A stretch of 36,984 nt of DNA from an uncultured Clostridia bacterium (GCA_946401715.1 CAMIVF010000002.1:1-36984), one strand, 5' to 3'; counted from the stretch's first letter, positions 1-8,464 are shown. Numbers and translations are program-made. Notes: generated by a model from the sequence alone, not told the origin.

Positions 1-25
1 GGGGTCAAAAGTACCTTTTGCCCCC
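1..25. repeat. REP-like imperfect palindrome at window edge
   Basis: A hairpin with a 4-bp GGGG/CCCC base, a single bulged T, a 6-bp CAAAAG/CTTTTG stem and a TAC loop. It lies 28 nt downstream of the thioredoxin stop codon (minus strand), so it may act as that transcript's 3' end. The bulged, G-rich shape also resembles REP-type dispersed palindromes. It is cut by the window edge, so its full extent cannot be seen. Confidence 0.45.
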
Positions 26-53
26 AACTATGATGTACGGATCGCTCCGTTGC

Positions 54-368
54 TTACAGATTTCTCTCGATCACAGCCTGCAGCTGCTGTTTCGGCACAA
101 ATCCGATCGACTCATCCACCTTCACACCGTCCTTAAACACGGCGACATAAGGGATAGAGCTGATTCCGAAACGAAGCGCCACACCCTGGTTGTCATCGAC
201 ATCCATCGCGTAGAAGGAAGCCTTCTCACTCATCTCACCCGAAAGCTCCTCCAGAACCGGGGCGAGCATCTTGCACGGGCCGCACCAGGTCGCGTTGAAA
301 TCCACCACCACAACACCTTTGCTGATCGCTGCTTCAAATTCCGGGGCATCAATTTTCTTCACACTCAT
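54..368 (-). CDS. trxA: thioredoxin
   Basis: Small cytoplasmic dithiol-disulfide reductase of 104 residues, the usual size for a single-domain thioredoxin. The active site WCGPC is at residues 28-32 and the conserved cis-proline is in SIP at 71-73. I start at the ATG at 368 because AAGGAG stands about 7 nt upstream; a longer frame reaching 431 adds only a basic, unthioredoxin-like leader. It lies 72 nt downstream of a thioredoxin-reductase-like gene on the same strand, almost certainly in one operon, so it is probably that enzyme's substrate. Confidence 0.95.
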   Translation of the reverse strand: MSVKKIDAPEFEAAISKGVVVVDFNATWCGPCKMLAPVLEELSGEMSEKASFYAMDVDDNQGVALRFGISSIPYVAVFKDGVKVDESIGFVPKQQLQAVIERNL

Positions 369-440
369 GGCAATTCTCCTTTTCCTTTTTCTTTGCTGCT
401 TTTCACTGCTGTTTTTGTTTCTGCTTCTCATTCATACGGA

Positions 441-1328
441 TCATTTCTGCTGATCCAGATAGGAAACCGCACTCAGCGCCGCGACATTCCCCTCGCCGGC
501 TGCCTTGACATACTGATAAGGCGTGCCTGTAATATCTCCTGCCGCATAAAGACCCGGCAGGTTTGTCGCCATCTTACGGTCTACTTTCACATGATTTCCA
601 TCGAGAACAAGTCCCGGCACCAGCTTATCCGGCGAGACGCTCTCCCGCAGAAGGAAGATCCCGTCCGTCTCGATCTCGCCCTCGTCTGTCTCAAGCACCA
701 TTCTGCCGTCTCTTCTGGAGATGCCCTTCGGGCTGCTCTTCCTCACTTCGATATTCGGCCTGTCCGGAAACAGCTCATCGGGCATGGCGTCCAGATCTGC
801 TTTTTTATAAACCGGAAGATACACCACCTTCTCCGCCATCTCTGCGAGGAACCTTGCGTCACTTTCCTCCTTCGGCGCATAGCCTGCCACGACTGCTTCC
901 TTCCCGCGGTACAGTGCAGCATCGCAGGTCGCGCAGTAACTCACACCGCGCCCCAGGTTTTCGTCCTCGCCGGGAAGCGGCTTGCCGAAGCTCACGCCGG
1001 ACGCGAGGATTACCGTGGACGCCTCTACAAAATCCTGGTCGATCTGCAGACTGAAATACGTGCCCATCGCGTAGATCATCGCCACCTTCCGGTCGGTAAT
1101 CTGAATATCCATCTTCTTCAGATGCTCCAGAAAACGCTCTGCCAGAGCGTCTCCTGAAATCTCCGGCAGTCCGGGATAATTCCGGATCTGATGTGCCTTC
1201 GATACTTTGTCGGAGCTGCCGGCGCTTCCCAGAAGGAGAACGCTCTTGTTTCTCGCTGTTGCTGTGATCGCCGCGGAAATGCCCGCAGGACCCGTTCCGA
1301 TAATCGCGATGTCATATCTCTGTTCCAT
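441..1328 (-). CDS. trxB: thioredoxin reductase-like flavoprotein without NADPH motifs
   Basis: FAD-dependent disulfide reductase of 295 residues. Visible parts are the N-terminal FAD motif GTGPAG (11-16), the redox pair CATC (C132, C135) and the C-terminal FAD motif AAGDITG. In ordinary TrxB the NADPH domain carries GxGxxA/G and HRRxxxR. Here those places read AVVAGYAPKEES (145-156) and VVYLPVYKK (169-177 region), so neither motif is present. Loss of both is the hallmark of the pyridine-nucleotide-independent, ferredoxin-linked reductases (FFTR) described in clostridia. Start ATG at 1328 has GAAGGAG upstream, and the gene has a near-consensus promoter at 1411-1439. The family is certain; the electron donor is inferred. 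Confidence 0.88.
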   Translation of the reverse strand: MEQRYDIAIIGTGPAGISAAITATARNKSVLLLGSAGSSDKVSKAHQIRNYPGLPEISGDALAERFLEHLKKMDIQITDRKVAMIYAMGTYFSLQIDQDFVEASTVILASGVSFGKPLPGEDENLGRGVSYCATCDAALYRGKEAVVAGYAPKEESDARFLAEMAEKVVYLPVYKKADLDAMPDELFPDRPNIEVRKSSPKGISRRDGRMVLETDEGEIETDGIFLLRESVSPDKLVPGLVLDGNHVKVDRKMATNLPGLYAAGDITGTPYQYVKAAGEGNVAALSAVSYLDQQK

Positions 1329-1410
1329 CTTTCGTTCTCCTTCGTAAACGCTGGACCGGTGCGTATCCTTGATTGTTTGAAATTAGATTGCGTACAATCT
1401 TTATAGGATT

Positions 1411-1439
1411 ACTATACAGGAATCCGCCTCCTGTGTCAA
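1411..1439 (-). promoter_or_regulatory. sigma-A type promoter for trxB-trxA
   Basis: On the minus strand TTGACA (1434-1439) is followed after exactly 17 bp by TATAGT (1411-1416), a near-perfect housekeeping promoter. It predicts a transcript start near 1404 and a leader of about 75 nt before the reductase start codon. Confidence 0.8.
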
Positions 1440-1476
1440 CCCCTGTCATCGATCGATCTGCCCGGAGATTCCACCC

Positions 1477-1505
1477 TTTACATTCATTCACATTTCAAAG
1501 ATAAT
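1477..1505 (+). promoter_or_regulatory. promoter for the MFS transporter
   Basis: TTTACA (1477-1482), 17-bp spacer, GATAAT (1500-1505) on the plus strand. Transcription would start about 1512, immediately before the GAAGGAGG ribosome binding site, giving a very short leader. It lies back-to-back with the trxB promoter. Confidence 0.6.
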
Positions 1506-1529
1506 AGGATGCAGAAGGAGGATCCCGCC

Positions 1530-2807
1530 ATGAAATCTCCCAAGTTTCTCTCAGGCTACACCAGTCTTGAAAAATCCTGGGTTATCTATGACATCGGCAA
1601 TTCTGCATTTACGCTTCTTGTCACAACGCTGATTCCGATCTGGTTCAACACGCTGTGTGACCGTGCAGGCATCAGCAGCATCGATTATCTGGCCAACTGG
1701 AGCTATGCAACTTCGGTCGCGACGATTCTGATGATTTTTGCAGGTCCCATCTTTGGCGCGATGGCGGATCACAAAGGATACAAGAAACGGCTCTTCACCG
1801 CATCTCTTGTCCTCGGAACCGCAAGCTGCGCTTTCATGGGAATTACGGGAATCCTTCCGCTTCCGGTGGCAATGATCTGGATTGTCTATCTTGTCGTCTA
1901 TGTCATCGCCAAGGTTGCGTACCAGACGTCTCTCGTTCTGTACGATTCGATGCTTGTCGATGTGACAACGCCGGAGCGCATGGATCTGATTTCTTCCAAC
2001 GGCTATGCATGGGGTTACATCGGATCCTGTATTCCGTTCCTGGCTGCCCTGATTCTGTACCTGCTTGCCAGCAAGGACGTCCTTCCCATGAGCGCGGCGA
2101 TCCTGCTGGGATTCTGCATTACCGCCGTATGGTGGTATGCCGTCACCGTCCCGCTGCTGAAGCAGTATCACCAGAAGTACTATGTTGACGCCAAGGATGC
2201 TTACATCAGTGAAAGCTTTGCGCGGATCGGACACACACTGAAAGAGCTTGCAACGAAAGAGCGTAAGATCCTGCTCTTTTTGCTGGCGTTCTTCCTCTAC
2301 ATTGACGGTGTGTACACCATCATCGATGAGGCGGTTGCCATCGGGACCGCCCTCGGCCTGGACCAGGTCGGCCTGCTTGTCGTGCTTTTGCTGACGCAGA
2401 TCGTCGCCTTTGCCTTCGCGGTCCTGTTTGGCCGGCTGTCACAGAAATATTCCACCATCGCGCTGATCTCGATCGCCATCATCGGCTATTTCTCCGTTGC
2501 GATCTACGCACTGTTCATGAAGACCCTCTGGCAGTTCGGCATCATGGCGTTCGTGGTCGGCATGTTCCAGGGTGCGATCCAGGCACTCTCCAGATCCTAC
2601 TACGCGAAGATCATCCCGCCGGATTCCAGCGGAGAATACTTCGGTATCTATGATATCTGCGGAAAGGGCGCTGCCTTCGTCGGCACCATGCTGATCGGTG
2701 TGACGACCAAGCTGACAGGGTCTGTCAACATCGGCGTCGGCACCCTGGCCTTCCTGTTCCTGGGCGGCCTGATCCTGCTGCGCCTCGCGGACCGGGCGAA
2801 AGCCTGA
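1530..2807 (+). CDS. MFS transporter, UMF1 (Atg22-like) family
   Basis: Polytopic inner-membrane transporter of 425 residues with about 12 hydrophobic segments. The N-terminal segment with YDIGNSAFT near residue 20, followed by the helix-2/3 loop motif MADHKGYKKR, is typical of the UMF1/Atg22-like branch of the major facilitator superfamily, whose bacterial members are of uncertain substrate (often proposed efflux or amino-acid related). The ATG at 1530 is chosen over an in-frame ATG at 1509 because GAAGGAGG sits 9 nt before it. The gene is monocistronic, with its own promoter and a terminator at 2830-2870. Substrate unknown. Confidence 0.9.
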   Translation: MKSPKFLSGYTSLEKSWVIYDIGNSAFTLLVTTLIPIWFNTLCDRAGISSIDYLANWSYATSVATILMIFAGPIFGAMADHKGYKKRLFTASLVLGTASCAFMGITGILPLPVAMIWIVYLVVYVIAKVAYQTSLVLYDSMLVDVTTPERMDLISSNGYAWGYIGSCIPFLAALILYLLASKDVLPMSAAILLGFCITAVWWYAVTVPLLKQYHQKYYVDAKDAYISESFARIGHTLKELATKERKILLFLLAFFLYIDGVYTIIDEAVAIGTALGLDQVGLLVVLLLTQIVAFAFAVLFGRLSQKYSTIALISIAIIGYFSVAIYALFMKTLWQFGIMAFVVGMFQGAIQALSRSYYAKIIPPDSSGEYFGIYDICGKGAAFVGTMLIGVTTKLTGSVNIGVGTLAFLFLGGLILLRLADRAKA

Positions 2808-2829
2808 ACCATTCTGATGAACCGGACAG

Positions 2830-2870
2830 AAAAGACGCAGCTTTTGCAAGCCGCGTCTTTTCTCTTTTTA
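2830..2870 (+). terminator. Rho-independent terminator of the MFS gene
   Basis: A perfect 9-bp stem (AAAAGACGC 2830-2838 with GCGTCTTTT 2853-2861) followed by a T-rich run. It lies between convergent genes; the stem ends in TTTT on the minus strand too, so it may also serve the FakA-like gene ending at 2890. Confidence 0.8.
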
Positions 2871-2889
2871 TTCTTCAGATCTGCGTCCG

Positions 2890-3144
2890 TTAACCCTTCA
2901 GGCCGCGTGACTGCCGGTCCATGTCCTCCACGACGATGTCATAGATCTCGCCGAGCGACCTGCAGTACTCCAGCACTTTCCATGGTTCATTGGTATGATA
3001 GTGGATCTTGATCGGGTCTCCGTCCCCACCGACCGCCAGCAGGCAGTCTCCCTGGAAGTTTTTGGTAAAATACTCCGCCACCTCGTCTTCGTCCAGATCG
3101 TCTCCATCGATCAGGAGCTGTGTGTCATATCTGAATTCAAGCAT
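2890..3144 (-). CDS. stand-alone FakA/YloV middle-domain-like protein
   Basis: An 84-residue protein matching the middle domain of fatty-acid kinase FakA (YloV, DAK family). The pattern is YDTQ near the start, an acidic DDLDEDEV helix, a GD-LLAVGGDG strand-turn, then IKIHYHTNEPWKVLEY and a terminal VEDMDRQ. In FakA this domain lies between the nucleotide-binding DAK domain and the C-terminal domain; neither is present here. Such short proteins are often named 'kinase to dihydroxyacetone kinase', but nothing here can bind ATP as the kinase does. Start ATG at 3144 has GAGG upstream; a strong promoter lies at 3236-3264. Role unknown, possibly regulatory or acyl-binding. Confidence 0.8.
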   Translation of the reverse strand: MLEFRYDTQLLIDGDDLDEDEVAEYFTKNFQGDCLLAVGGDGDPIKIHYHTNEPWKVLEYCRSLGEIYDIVVEDMDRQSRGLKG

Positions 3145-3235
3145 ATTCTTTTCCTCACTTTTCCTGCTGCCATTACACCTGCGGCTTCCTGCTTCAGTGT
3201 GCATACAGATCACCGCAGCGGATTGAGCCGCCATG

Positions 3236-3264
3236 ATTGTACCCGCAAGGGCCGCTTTCGTCAA
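3236..3264 (-). promoter_or_regulatory. promoter for the FakA-like gene
   Basis: TTGACG (3259-3264), 17-bp spacer, TACAAT (3236-3241), minus strand; five of six matches in each box. It lies just past the methyltransferase stop codon and leaves a leader of about 85 nt before the start at 3144. Confidence 0.7.
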
Positions 3265-3288
3265 ATCTTCTTCCGGATTGTTTTTCTG

Positions 3289-4629
3289 TCACTTCTCGTC
3301 CAGCACCTGGAATATCCCGAATTTGAGATAGTACGATGCATCTTCTCCCCACAGGATCGGGTGATCCGGCGCCTGCGCGCGGAATTCTACCTGTCTGAGC
3401 CGCTTTCTTGCTCCGCGTGCCGCCTCGGCCAGCGTCTTCCTGAATAAAGCTTCGTCCATAAAATGTGAGCATGAGCAGGTTGCCAGGAAGCCGCCGTTTT
3501 TCACCAGCTTCATACCGCGCAGGTTAATCTCGCGGTACCCTTTCACCGCGTTCTTCGTTGCCTGTCTGGACTTGGTAAATGCAGGCGGATCAAGGATGAC
3601 AACATCAAACTTCCGGCCTTCCCCCTCCAGCCGGGGAAGAAGCTCGAAGACATCTGCAACGCAATACTCCACCACCTTGTCCAGTCCGTTCGCGGACGCA
3701 TTTTCCCGTGCCATCGCAATGGCTGAGTCAGAAGCGTCCACCGAAAGCACAGACGAAGCGCCTGCCGCGGCTGCATTCAGGCCGAATGAGCCCGTGTGCG
3801 TGAAACAGTCAAGGACAGACGGCGCCGCAAGATTCCTCACCAGATCTGCCACTGCCCGGCGGTTGTACTTCTGATCCAGGAAGAATCCGGTTTTCTGCCC
3901 ATCCTTCACGTCCACGGTATAGCGGATTCCATTCTCGATGATCGGAACACAGGTGTCAAACGCCGGACCGATGAATCCCTTCACCCGCTCCAGCCCTTCC
4001 AGCAGGCGCACCTTCGCGTCGCTGCGCTCGAAGATCCCGCGTATGGTGATGCCGTCTTCCTCCATTATCCCGACCAGGTCCAGCAGGATCAGTTCCTTCA
4101 GGCGGTCTGTCCCAAGTGCAAGGGATTCGATCACCAGAACATCGGAAAACTTATCGACAGTGATGCCGGGAAGAAAATCTGCCTCACCAAAGATCACACG
4201 GCAGCAGCCGGTATCCGGCCCCATCACCGCCTTGCGCGTCTCCCAGGCATCCCGTACCCGGTCCCTGAAAAAGGAGGGCGTTATTCCCTCCTTTTCATAC
4301 CGCGCAAGCATACGGACACGGATCTTTGAAGCGGGGTTGAAACAGCCAAAGCCCAGCACATATCCGTCAAAATCCTTCACCCGGACAATTCCGCCGCCGC
4401 AGACACCTGTGCAGCCGGTTTCGTCCGCCGAAGCCGCTCCGGTCCCGGCCTCAGCCGGACCGACCCTGTCAATCTCATTGTCATAAATCCAGGCGCCACC
4501 CGCCTTCAGGCTCCGCGCTCCGCCTTTTCTGACCACAACCTCTCCCTCACAGGGAAGAGGCGCACGGGACGCCGTATCTGTGAATCCTGCGTTTTTACAG
4601 TATTCCGCTAACCATTCCTTTACTGTCAC
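3289..4629 (-). CDS. class I SAM-dependent rRNA (cytosine) methyltransferase, RlmI-like
   Basis: A 446-residue member of the RlmI/YccW family (COG1092), expected to methylate a cytosine of 23S rRNA. An N-terminal PUA-type region contains VVVRKGG and GAWIYDNEI. The Rossmann methyltransferase half shows the DGQKTGFFLDQ motif, the SAM-binding VLDCFTHTGSFGLNAA motif and catalytic-loop DPPAF, with a CSCSHFM motif near the end. A Gly/Ala-rich insertion of about 20 residues splits the PUA region, which is longer than in E. coli RlmI (about 396 residues). The start is GTG at 4629, overlapping the stop of the upstream permease by 4 nt, so the two are translationally coupled. Exact target base not determined. 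Confidence 0.88.
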   Translation of the reverse strand: MTVKEWLAEYCKNAGFTDTASRAPLPCEGEVVVRKGGARSLKAGGAWIYDNEIDRVGPAEAGTGAASADETGCTGVCGGGIVRVKDFDGYVLGFGCFNPASKIRVRMLARYEKEGITPSFFRDRVRDAWETRKAVMGPDTGCCRVIFGEADFLPGITVDKFSDVLVIESLALGTDRLKELILLDLVGIMEEDGITIRGIFERSDAKVRLLEGLERVKGFIGPAFDTCVPIIENGIRYTVDVKDGQKTGFFLDQKYNRRAVADLVRNLAAPSVLDCFTHTGSFGLNAAAAGASSVLSVDASDSAIAMARENASANGLDKVVEYCVADVFELLPRLEGEGRKFDVVILDPPAFTKSRQATKNAVKGYREINLRGMKLVKNGGFLATCSCSHFMDEALFRKTLAEAARGARKRLRQVEFRAQAPDHPILWGEDASYYLKFGIFQVLDEK

Positions 4630-5837
4630 TTATCTGCATCCTTTTTTAATTTCCCGACAACATCTGCTGCAGTCATCTTCCGGGAGTCTGCCCGCTCACG
4701 CTTCTGCACGTCCATGCGCAGCAGCTGATAAATCGCAGCCGTGACCGGCACGGCAAAAACCATACCAACGATTCCGCCGATCCCGCCGCCGACCGAAACA
4801 GACGCGATCACCCAGATGCCCGGAAGTCCCAGCGAGGTTCCGACCACGCGCGGGTAGATCAGATTGTCCTCCAGCTGCTGCAGGCAGAAGATGAAGATCA
4901 GGAATTCAATCGCCTTGACCGGGCTGACTGACAGACACATCAGGGCGCCGACAATCGCACCCAGATAGCAGCCCAGAACGGGGATCAGCGCCGTGACACC
5001 GATCACTGTGCCGATCATCGGTGCGTACGGAAGCCGTAAGATCCACATACCGACTGCGCAGAGCACGCCGATGATGATGCCCTCCGTGATCTGGCCGACG
5101 ATGAAACTGTGGAAGCAGCTGTCCACAACCGAAAGGAACGGATCGATCTTTTCTACCCAGCCGGTGCTCAGATAGCTCCGGAACAGTCTCCGGAACTGCC
5201 CGGCCAGCTTCTCCTTGCCAAGCAGAATGTAGATCGAGAAGATGAACCCCATGAAGACGGTCATGAATCCGGAAGTCAGCGATCCCAGAAGGCTGGTCAG
5301 GCTGGCGATTCCCGAGCCCGGTGAGCTGTTTGCACCGTTGGTCAGGAAGTTTACGATTCCTTCCACGAGCTTCTGGTAATCCAGCTTCTGGATCGCGTCC
5401 TGGATTTCCTCCGGCAGAATCTCCATGATCTTCTCATTCTGCGCAAGATCCTGCAGAAGTCCCGGGATCTGCTGCGTGATCAGGTTCAGCGCCTTGACCA
5501 ACTGCGGAATCACGATACAGAGCAGAAGAACAACCGCGCCGAGAATGGTTGCAATCGCCAGAATCAGGCAGACAGCCCGGCGCGATTTCTGAACCCACTT
5601 CTCGCCGGAGCGCTTTTTGAAATAGTGCTTCTCATACACGCTCATCAGAATGTTGACCATGTACGCAAGCGCAAATCCGATCAGCAGCGGCGCAGCCGCA
5701 CTGAACATCTTTCCGAGCAGGTTCAGAAGAGGCTTCCACCACGTGACCGCAAGATACACAAGGAAGAACGTAGTTCCCAGTCTCATACAGGTTCTGGTGG
5801 TGAAACTGATTACATGTTTGTGCTTATTCTCTTCCAT
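4626..5837 (-). CDS. AI-2E family permease
   Basis: Membrane protein of 403 residues with about eight hydrophobic segments arranged as in the AI-2E transporter family (PF01594). There are two N-terminal pairs, a long polar periplasm-like stretch around 110-180, then a cluster of helices containing GQITEGIIIG, ALIPVLGCYLGAIVG and the family signature QQLEDNLIYPRVVG. Members are variously described as autoinducer-2 exporters (TqsA) or sodium/proton antiporters; the substrate cannot be told here. The start ATG at 5837 has AAAGGAAGG upstream. It overlaps the methyltransferase downstream by 4 nt. No convincing promoter is visible in the 112 nt before it. Confidence 0.88.
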   Translation of the reverse strand: MEENKHKHVISFTTRTCMRLGTTFFLVYLAVTWWKPLLNLLGKMFSAAAPLLIGFALAYMVNILMSVYEKHYFKKRSGEKWVQKSRRAVCLILAIATILGAVVLLLCIVIPQLVKALNLITQQIPGLLQDLAQNEKIMEILPEEIQDAIQKLDYQKLVEGIVNFLTNGANSSPGSGIASLTSLLGSLTSGFMTVFMGFIFSIYILLGKEKLAGQFRRLFRSYLSTGWVEKIDPFLSVVDSCFHSFIVGQITEGIIIGVLCAVGMWILRLPYAPMIGTVIGVTALIPVLGCYLGAIVGALMCLSVSPVKAIEFLIFIFCLQQLEDNLIYPRVVGTSLGLPGIWVIASVSVGGGIGGIVGMVFAVPVTAAIYQLLRMDVQKRERADSRKMTAADVVGKLKKDADK

Positions 5838-5949
5838 ATCCAGTTCCTTCCTTTCACCGTATCTTCTGACTGTATCCTCGTCTGCCTCCGTCCTCTGTCA
5901 TCTCCGGCAGCCTCATTCTCTCAGTCTGTGTGCGTCAGCCGGCACACCT

Positions 5950-7242
5950 TTACTCCGCCTTCTGTGCCAGGAGTTTTTCCACCGACACCAGCTTCGTACA
6001 CAGAGCAAGCACCTTCGCGGCCGTCTTCAGATCCTCCAGCGGCGGGAAGGACGGCGCGATACGAATATTGGAGTCATGCGGATCCTTTCCGCCCGGCCAG
6101 GTAGCGCCTGCAGGAGTCAGGGCAACGCCTGCCTTCGCGCAGCGCATCACGACTGCCTTCGCGCAGCCTTCCATCGTGTCAAATGACATGAAATAGCCGC
6201 CCTTGGGCGATGTCCACTTAGCAATATCAAGGCCACCCAGTTCCTGGGAGAGGATTTCCTCCACCGCCTCGAACTTCGGGCGCAGGATGTCCGCGTGCTT
6301 CTTCATATGCTCCACCATACCATGGATGTCCCCGAAAAACCTGACATGGCGCAGCTGATTCACCTTATCGTGACCGATCGTCTGAACCTTCAGCTGACTG
6401 CGGATGTCTTCCAGATTGTTCAGCGATGCGGCAAGGGCCGCAATTCCGCTGCCCGGGAAAGAGATCTTCGAGGTAGACGCGAACTTGTACACCAGATCCG
6501 GATTCCCGGCTCGCTTGCACTCTCCCAGAATCTCAATCACTCTGTCCTGATCCATGTCATACAGATGATGCACGGTGTAGGCATTGTCCCAGTAGATCCT
6601 GAAATCCGTAGCCGCCGGCTCCAGCCGTGCCATCCGCATGACGGTCTCATCCGAGTAGGAATTGCCGGTAGGATTCGAATACTTCGGCACGCACCAGATT
6701 CCCTTGATCGACGCATCCTCTGCCACAAGCTTCTCTACCAGGTCCATGTCCGGGCCTGTCGGAAGCATCGGAACAGGAATATTTTCGATGCCAAAGTATT
6801 CCGTAATCCGGAAATGGCGGTCATATCCGGGTACGACGCACAAAAACTTCACCTTGTCCAGCTTGCACCAGGGTGTGCAGCCCATGACGCCATGGCTGTA
6901 GGATCTGGAGATCTGGTCATACATCACGTTCAGGGAGCTGTTCCCGTAGATGATCAGGTGGTCCTTCGGAACCTCCATCATGTCCGCCATCAGCTGCAGC
7001 GCTTCCGGAATGCCATCCATCACGCCGTAATTGCGGCAGTCTGTGCCGTCCTCACAGCGCAGATCCGAATCAGAATTCAGCACGTCCATCATGCCCATCG
7101 AAAGATCCAGCTGCGCGATGCTCGGCTTGCCTCTGGCCATATTCAGGTTCAGGTCCAGCGCCTGCGCCTGCTTGTACTGCACTTTCAGCTGTGCCTGCAG
7201 TTCCTCCAGCTCTTCTCTTGTCATCTCCGAAAATGGTTTCAT
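5950..7242 (-). CDS. PLP-dependent aspartate-type aminotransferase (PF12897 type)
   Basis: Fold-type I aminotransferase of 430 residues resembling the family once labelled aspartate aminotransferase/MocR-like (PF12897). The Schiff-base lysine is K259 in STSK; SNPTG is at 189-193, YWDNAY at 217-222 carries the aspartate that contacts the pyridine nitrogen, and SNIRIAPSFPP near 395 holds the substrate-carboxylate arginine. There is no N-terminal DNA-binding domain, so this is an enzyme, not a MocR regulator. Start ATG at 7242 follows AGGAGAAGG. It has its own promoter at 7289-7317 and is divergent from the C39-like peptidase. Amino-acid specificity is not determined. Confidence 0.9.
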   Translation of the reverse strand: MKPFSEMTREELEELQAQLKVQYKQAQALDLNLNMARGKPSIAQLDLSMGMMDVLNSDSDLRCEDGTDCRNYGVMDGIPEALQLMADMMEVPKDHLIIYGNSSLNVMYDQISRSYSHGVMGCTPWCKLDKVKFLCVVPGYDRHFRITEYFGIENIPVPMLPTGPDMDLVEKLVAEDASIKGIWCVPKYSNPTGNSYSDETVMRMARLEPAATDFRIYWDNAYTVHHLYDMDQDRVIEILGECKRAGNPDLVYKFASTSKISFPGSGIAALAASLNNLEDIRSQLKVQTIGHDKVNQLRHVRFFGDIHGMVEHMKKHADILRPKFEAVEEILSQELGGLDIAKWTSPKGGYFMSFDTMEGCAKAVVMRCAKAGVALTPAGATWPGGKDPHDSNIRIAPSFPPLEDLKTAAKVLALCTKLVSVEKLLAQKAE

Positions 7243-7288
7243 TTTTCCTTCTCCTGTTTCTTCCGGTTCTGTGATTCTTCTCGCTGTA

Positions 7289-7317
7289 ATAATAGAATGT
7301 GAGGTAAAAAAAGTAAA
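7289..7317 (-). promoter_or_regulatory. promoter for the aminotransferase
   Basis: TTTACT (7312-7317), 17-bp spacer, TATTAT (7289-7294) on the minus strand, about 45 nt before the start codon in an A/T-rich divergent intergenic region. Confidence 0.6.
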
Positions 7318-7334
7318 GAAAAGGTTACAGTTCG

Positions 7335-7343
7335 TGTTATACT
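7335..7343 (+). promoter_or_regulatory. extended -10 promoter for the C39-like peptidase
   Basis: TG-T-TATACT on the plus strand forms an extended -10 element; no good -35 hexamer is visible. Transcription would start near 7350, giving a leader of about 55 nt. Confidence 0.45.
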
Positions 7344-7405
7344 CAAAGAAATGAAACCGTTGACGGCATCATTCCGGCTTCTGCGCCGGTGGAAGGCAGC
7401 CTTCT

Positions 7406-8464
7406 ATGAGATCAACCAGGAGCACCCTTGTTATTTGTACCATGATGATCACCCTGTCGGCCGTGTTCTGTGCCCGCGCAGAATCCGCCTATTCGCTTGC
7501 AGGAGCCGGATCAGACGATCGTATGCCTGCGGGCGCGGCAGCCGGGATGGAGGAAAGTACATCTGCAGGTACGGCAGCCGGATCACAGAGCGGCAGTTCA
7601 GACAGCACTTCCACCCAGGAGCATGTTGACCGTTCCGGAGGACGCGTATTCACGACAGATGCTTCTGACCGGCCTGCTCCCGGCACATTTCCCGCATCCG
7701 GCTCGGAGATCCTTCCGGACGATGAGATGCTCACTGTCATGGGTGCTTCCAGTACGCTTACCAACGAAACGGTAGCGGGGGAATACGAGTGGGTAAAGAC
7801 AGAGATGGCGGGCCGATTCATGCCTTATGTCATCGATCATGCCGAAGGGAATCCGAATGTCATTCATTTCCTGTATCTGTACGGACACGATGTTACCTCG
7901 CCGGACTCCTTCGAGATGACAGAGGATGAGAGGCAGGCACGGCTGCCTCTTCTGGGAGATGATGTGAAGGGCCTGGTCCCGCTCTTTATGCAGTGGGACT
8001 GGCGCTGGGGATATGACTGGTACGGCGGAGGCCCGATCGGCCTGACCGGCTGTGCGCCTACCTGTATGGCCATGATCGGCATGGGACTGACCGGCGACGA
8101 ATCCTTCAATCCCAGGCAGATGTGCGTCTACTCGGAAAACGCCGGCTTCTGGGTGCCCGGATCGGGTACTTCCTGGAGTCTCGTGACCAATGCATTTCCG
8201 AACCACCCGATCCAGGTCTGGCAGATCAGTCCTGACGAGGGCAGCATACGTGCAGAGCTCCAGGCAGGGCACCCCGTCCTGATCAACGTCGGCATCGGGA
8301 AGTTCTCCGCGGTCGGGCACTTCATGGTGCTGGCAGGGCTTGCGGACGACGGGACCTTTATCCTGAACGACCCGAACAATCTGGAAAACTGCTCCAGAAC
8401 ATGGCCCTGGGCAGACCTGGGGTCAGATATTGTCAATGCATGGAGCTGCGCGCTGAGCAGCTGA
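7406..8464 (+). CDS. secreted C39-like cysteine peptidase
   Basis: Exported protein of 352 residues. Residues 1-25 form a signal peptide (basic start, hydrophobic core about 8-22, ARA cleavage site). Residues 30-125 are a Gly/Ser/Thr-rich low-complexity linker. The C-terminal half is a Peptidase_C39_2-type papain-like domain (PF13529): GCAPT with nucleophile C216, the histidine H305 in GHFMVLAG, and the N321/D322 pair in LNDPNN. The ATG at 7406 is chosen because it gives the signal peptide and has GGAAGG upstream; an ATG at 7351 is in another frame and leads to an unrelated short peptide. It lacks the ABC exporter of double-glycine C39 peptidases, so a cell-surface hydrolase is more likely. 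Confidence 0.87.
   Translation: MRSTRSTLVICTMMITLSAVFCARAESAYSLAGAGSDDRMPAGAAAGMEESTSAGTAAGSQSGSSDSTSTQEHVDRSGGRVFTTDASDRPAPGTFPASGSEILPDDEMLTVMGASSTLTNETVAGEYEWVKTEMAGRFMPYVIDHAEGNPNVIHFLYLYGHDVTSPDSFEMTEDERQARLPLLGDDVKGLVPLFMQWDWRWGYDWYGGGPIGLTGCAPTCMAMIGMGLTGDESFNPRQMCVYSENAGFWVPGSGTSWSLVTNAFPNHPIQVWQISPDEGSIRAELQAGHPVLINVGIGKFSAVGHFMVLAGLADDGTFILNDPNNLENCSRTWPWADLGSDIVNAWSCALSS

Noticed and set aside
18-1157. Long plus-strand frame of 379 codons
   Set aside because: Antisense shadow of the thioredoxin and reductase genes, which have clear motifs and ribosome binding sites; its translation is Arg/His-rich with no recognisable domain.
7351-7629. ATG at 7351 as start of a separate gene
   Set aside because: It is in another frame from the C39-like peptidase, would be read within that gene, and leads to Arg-rich sequence without function signals.
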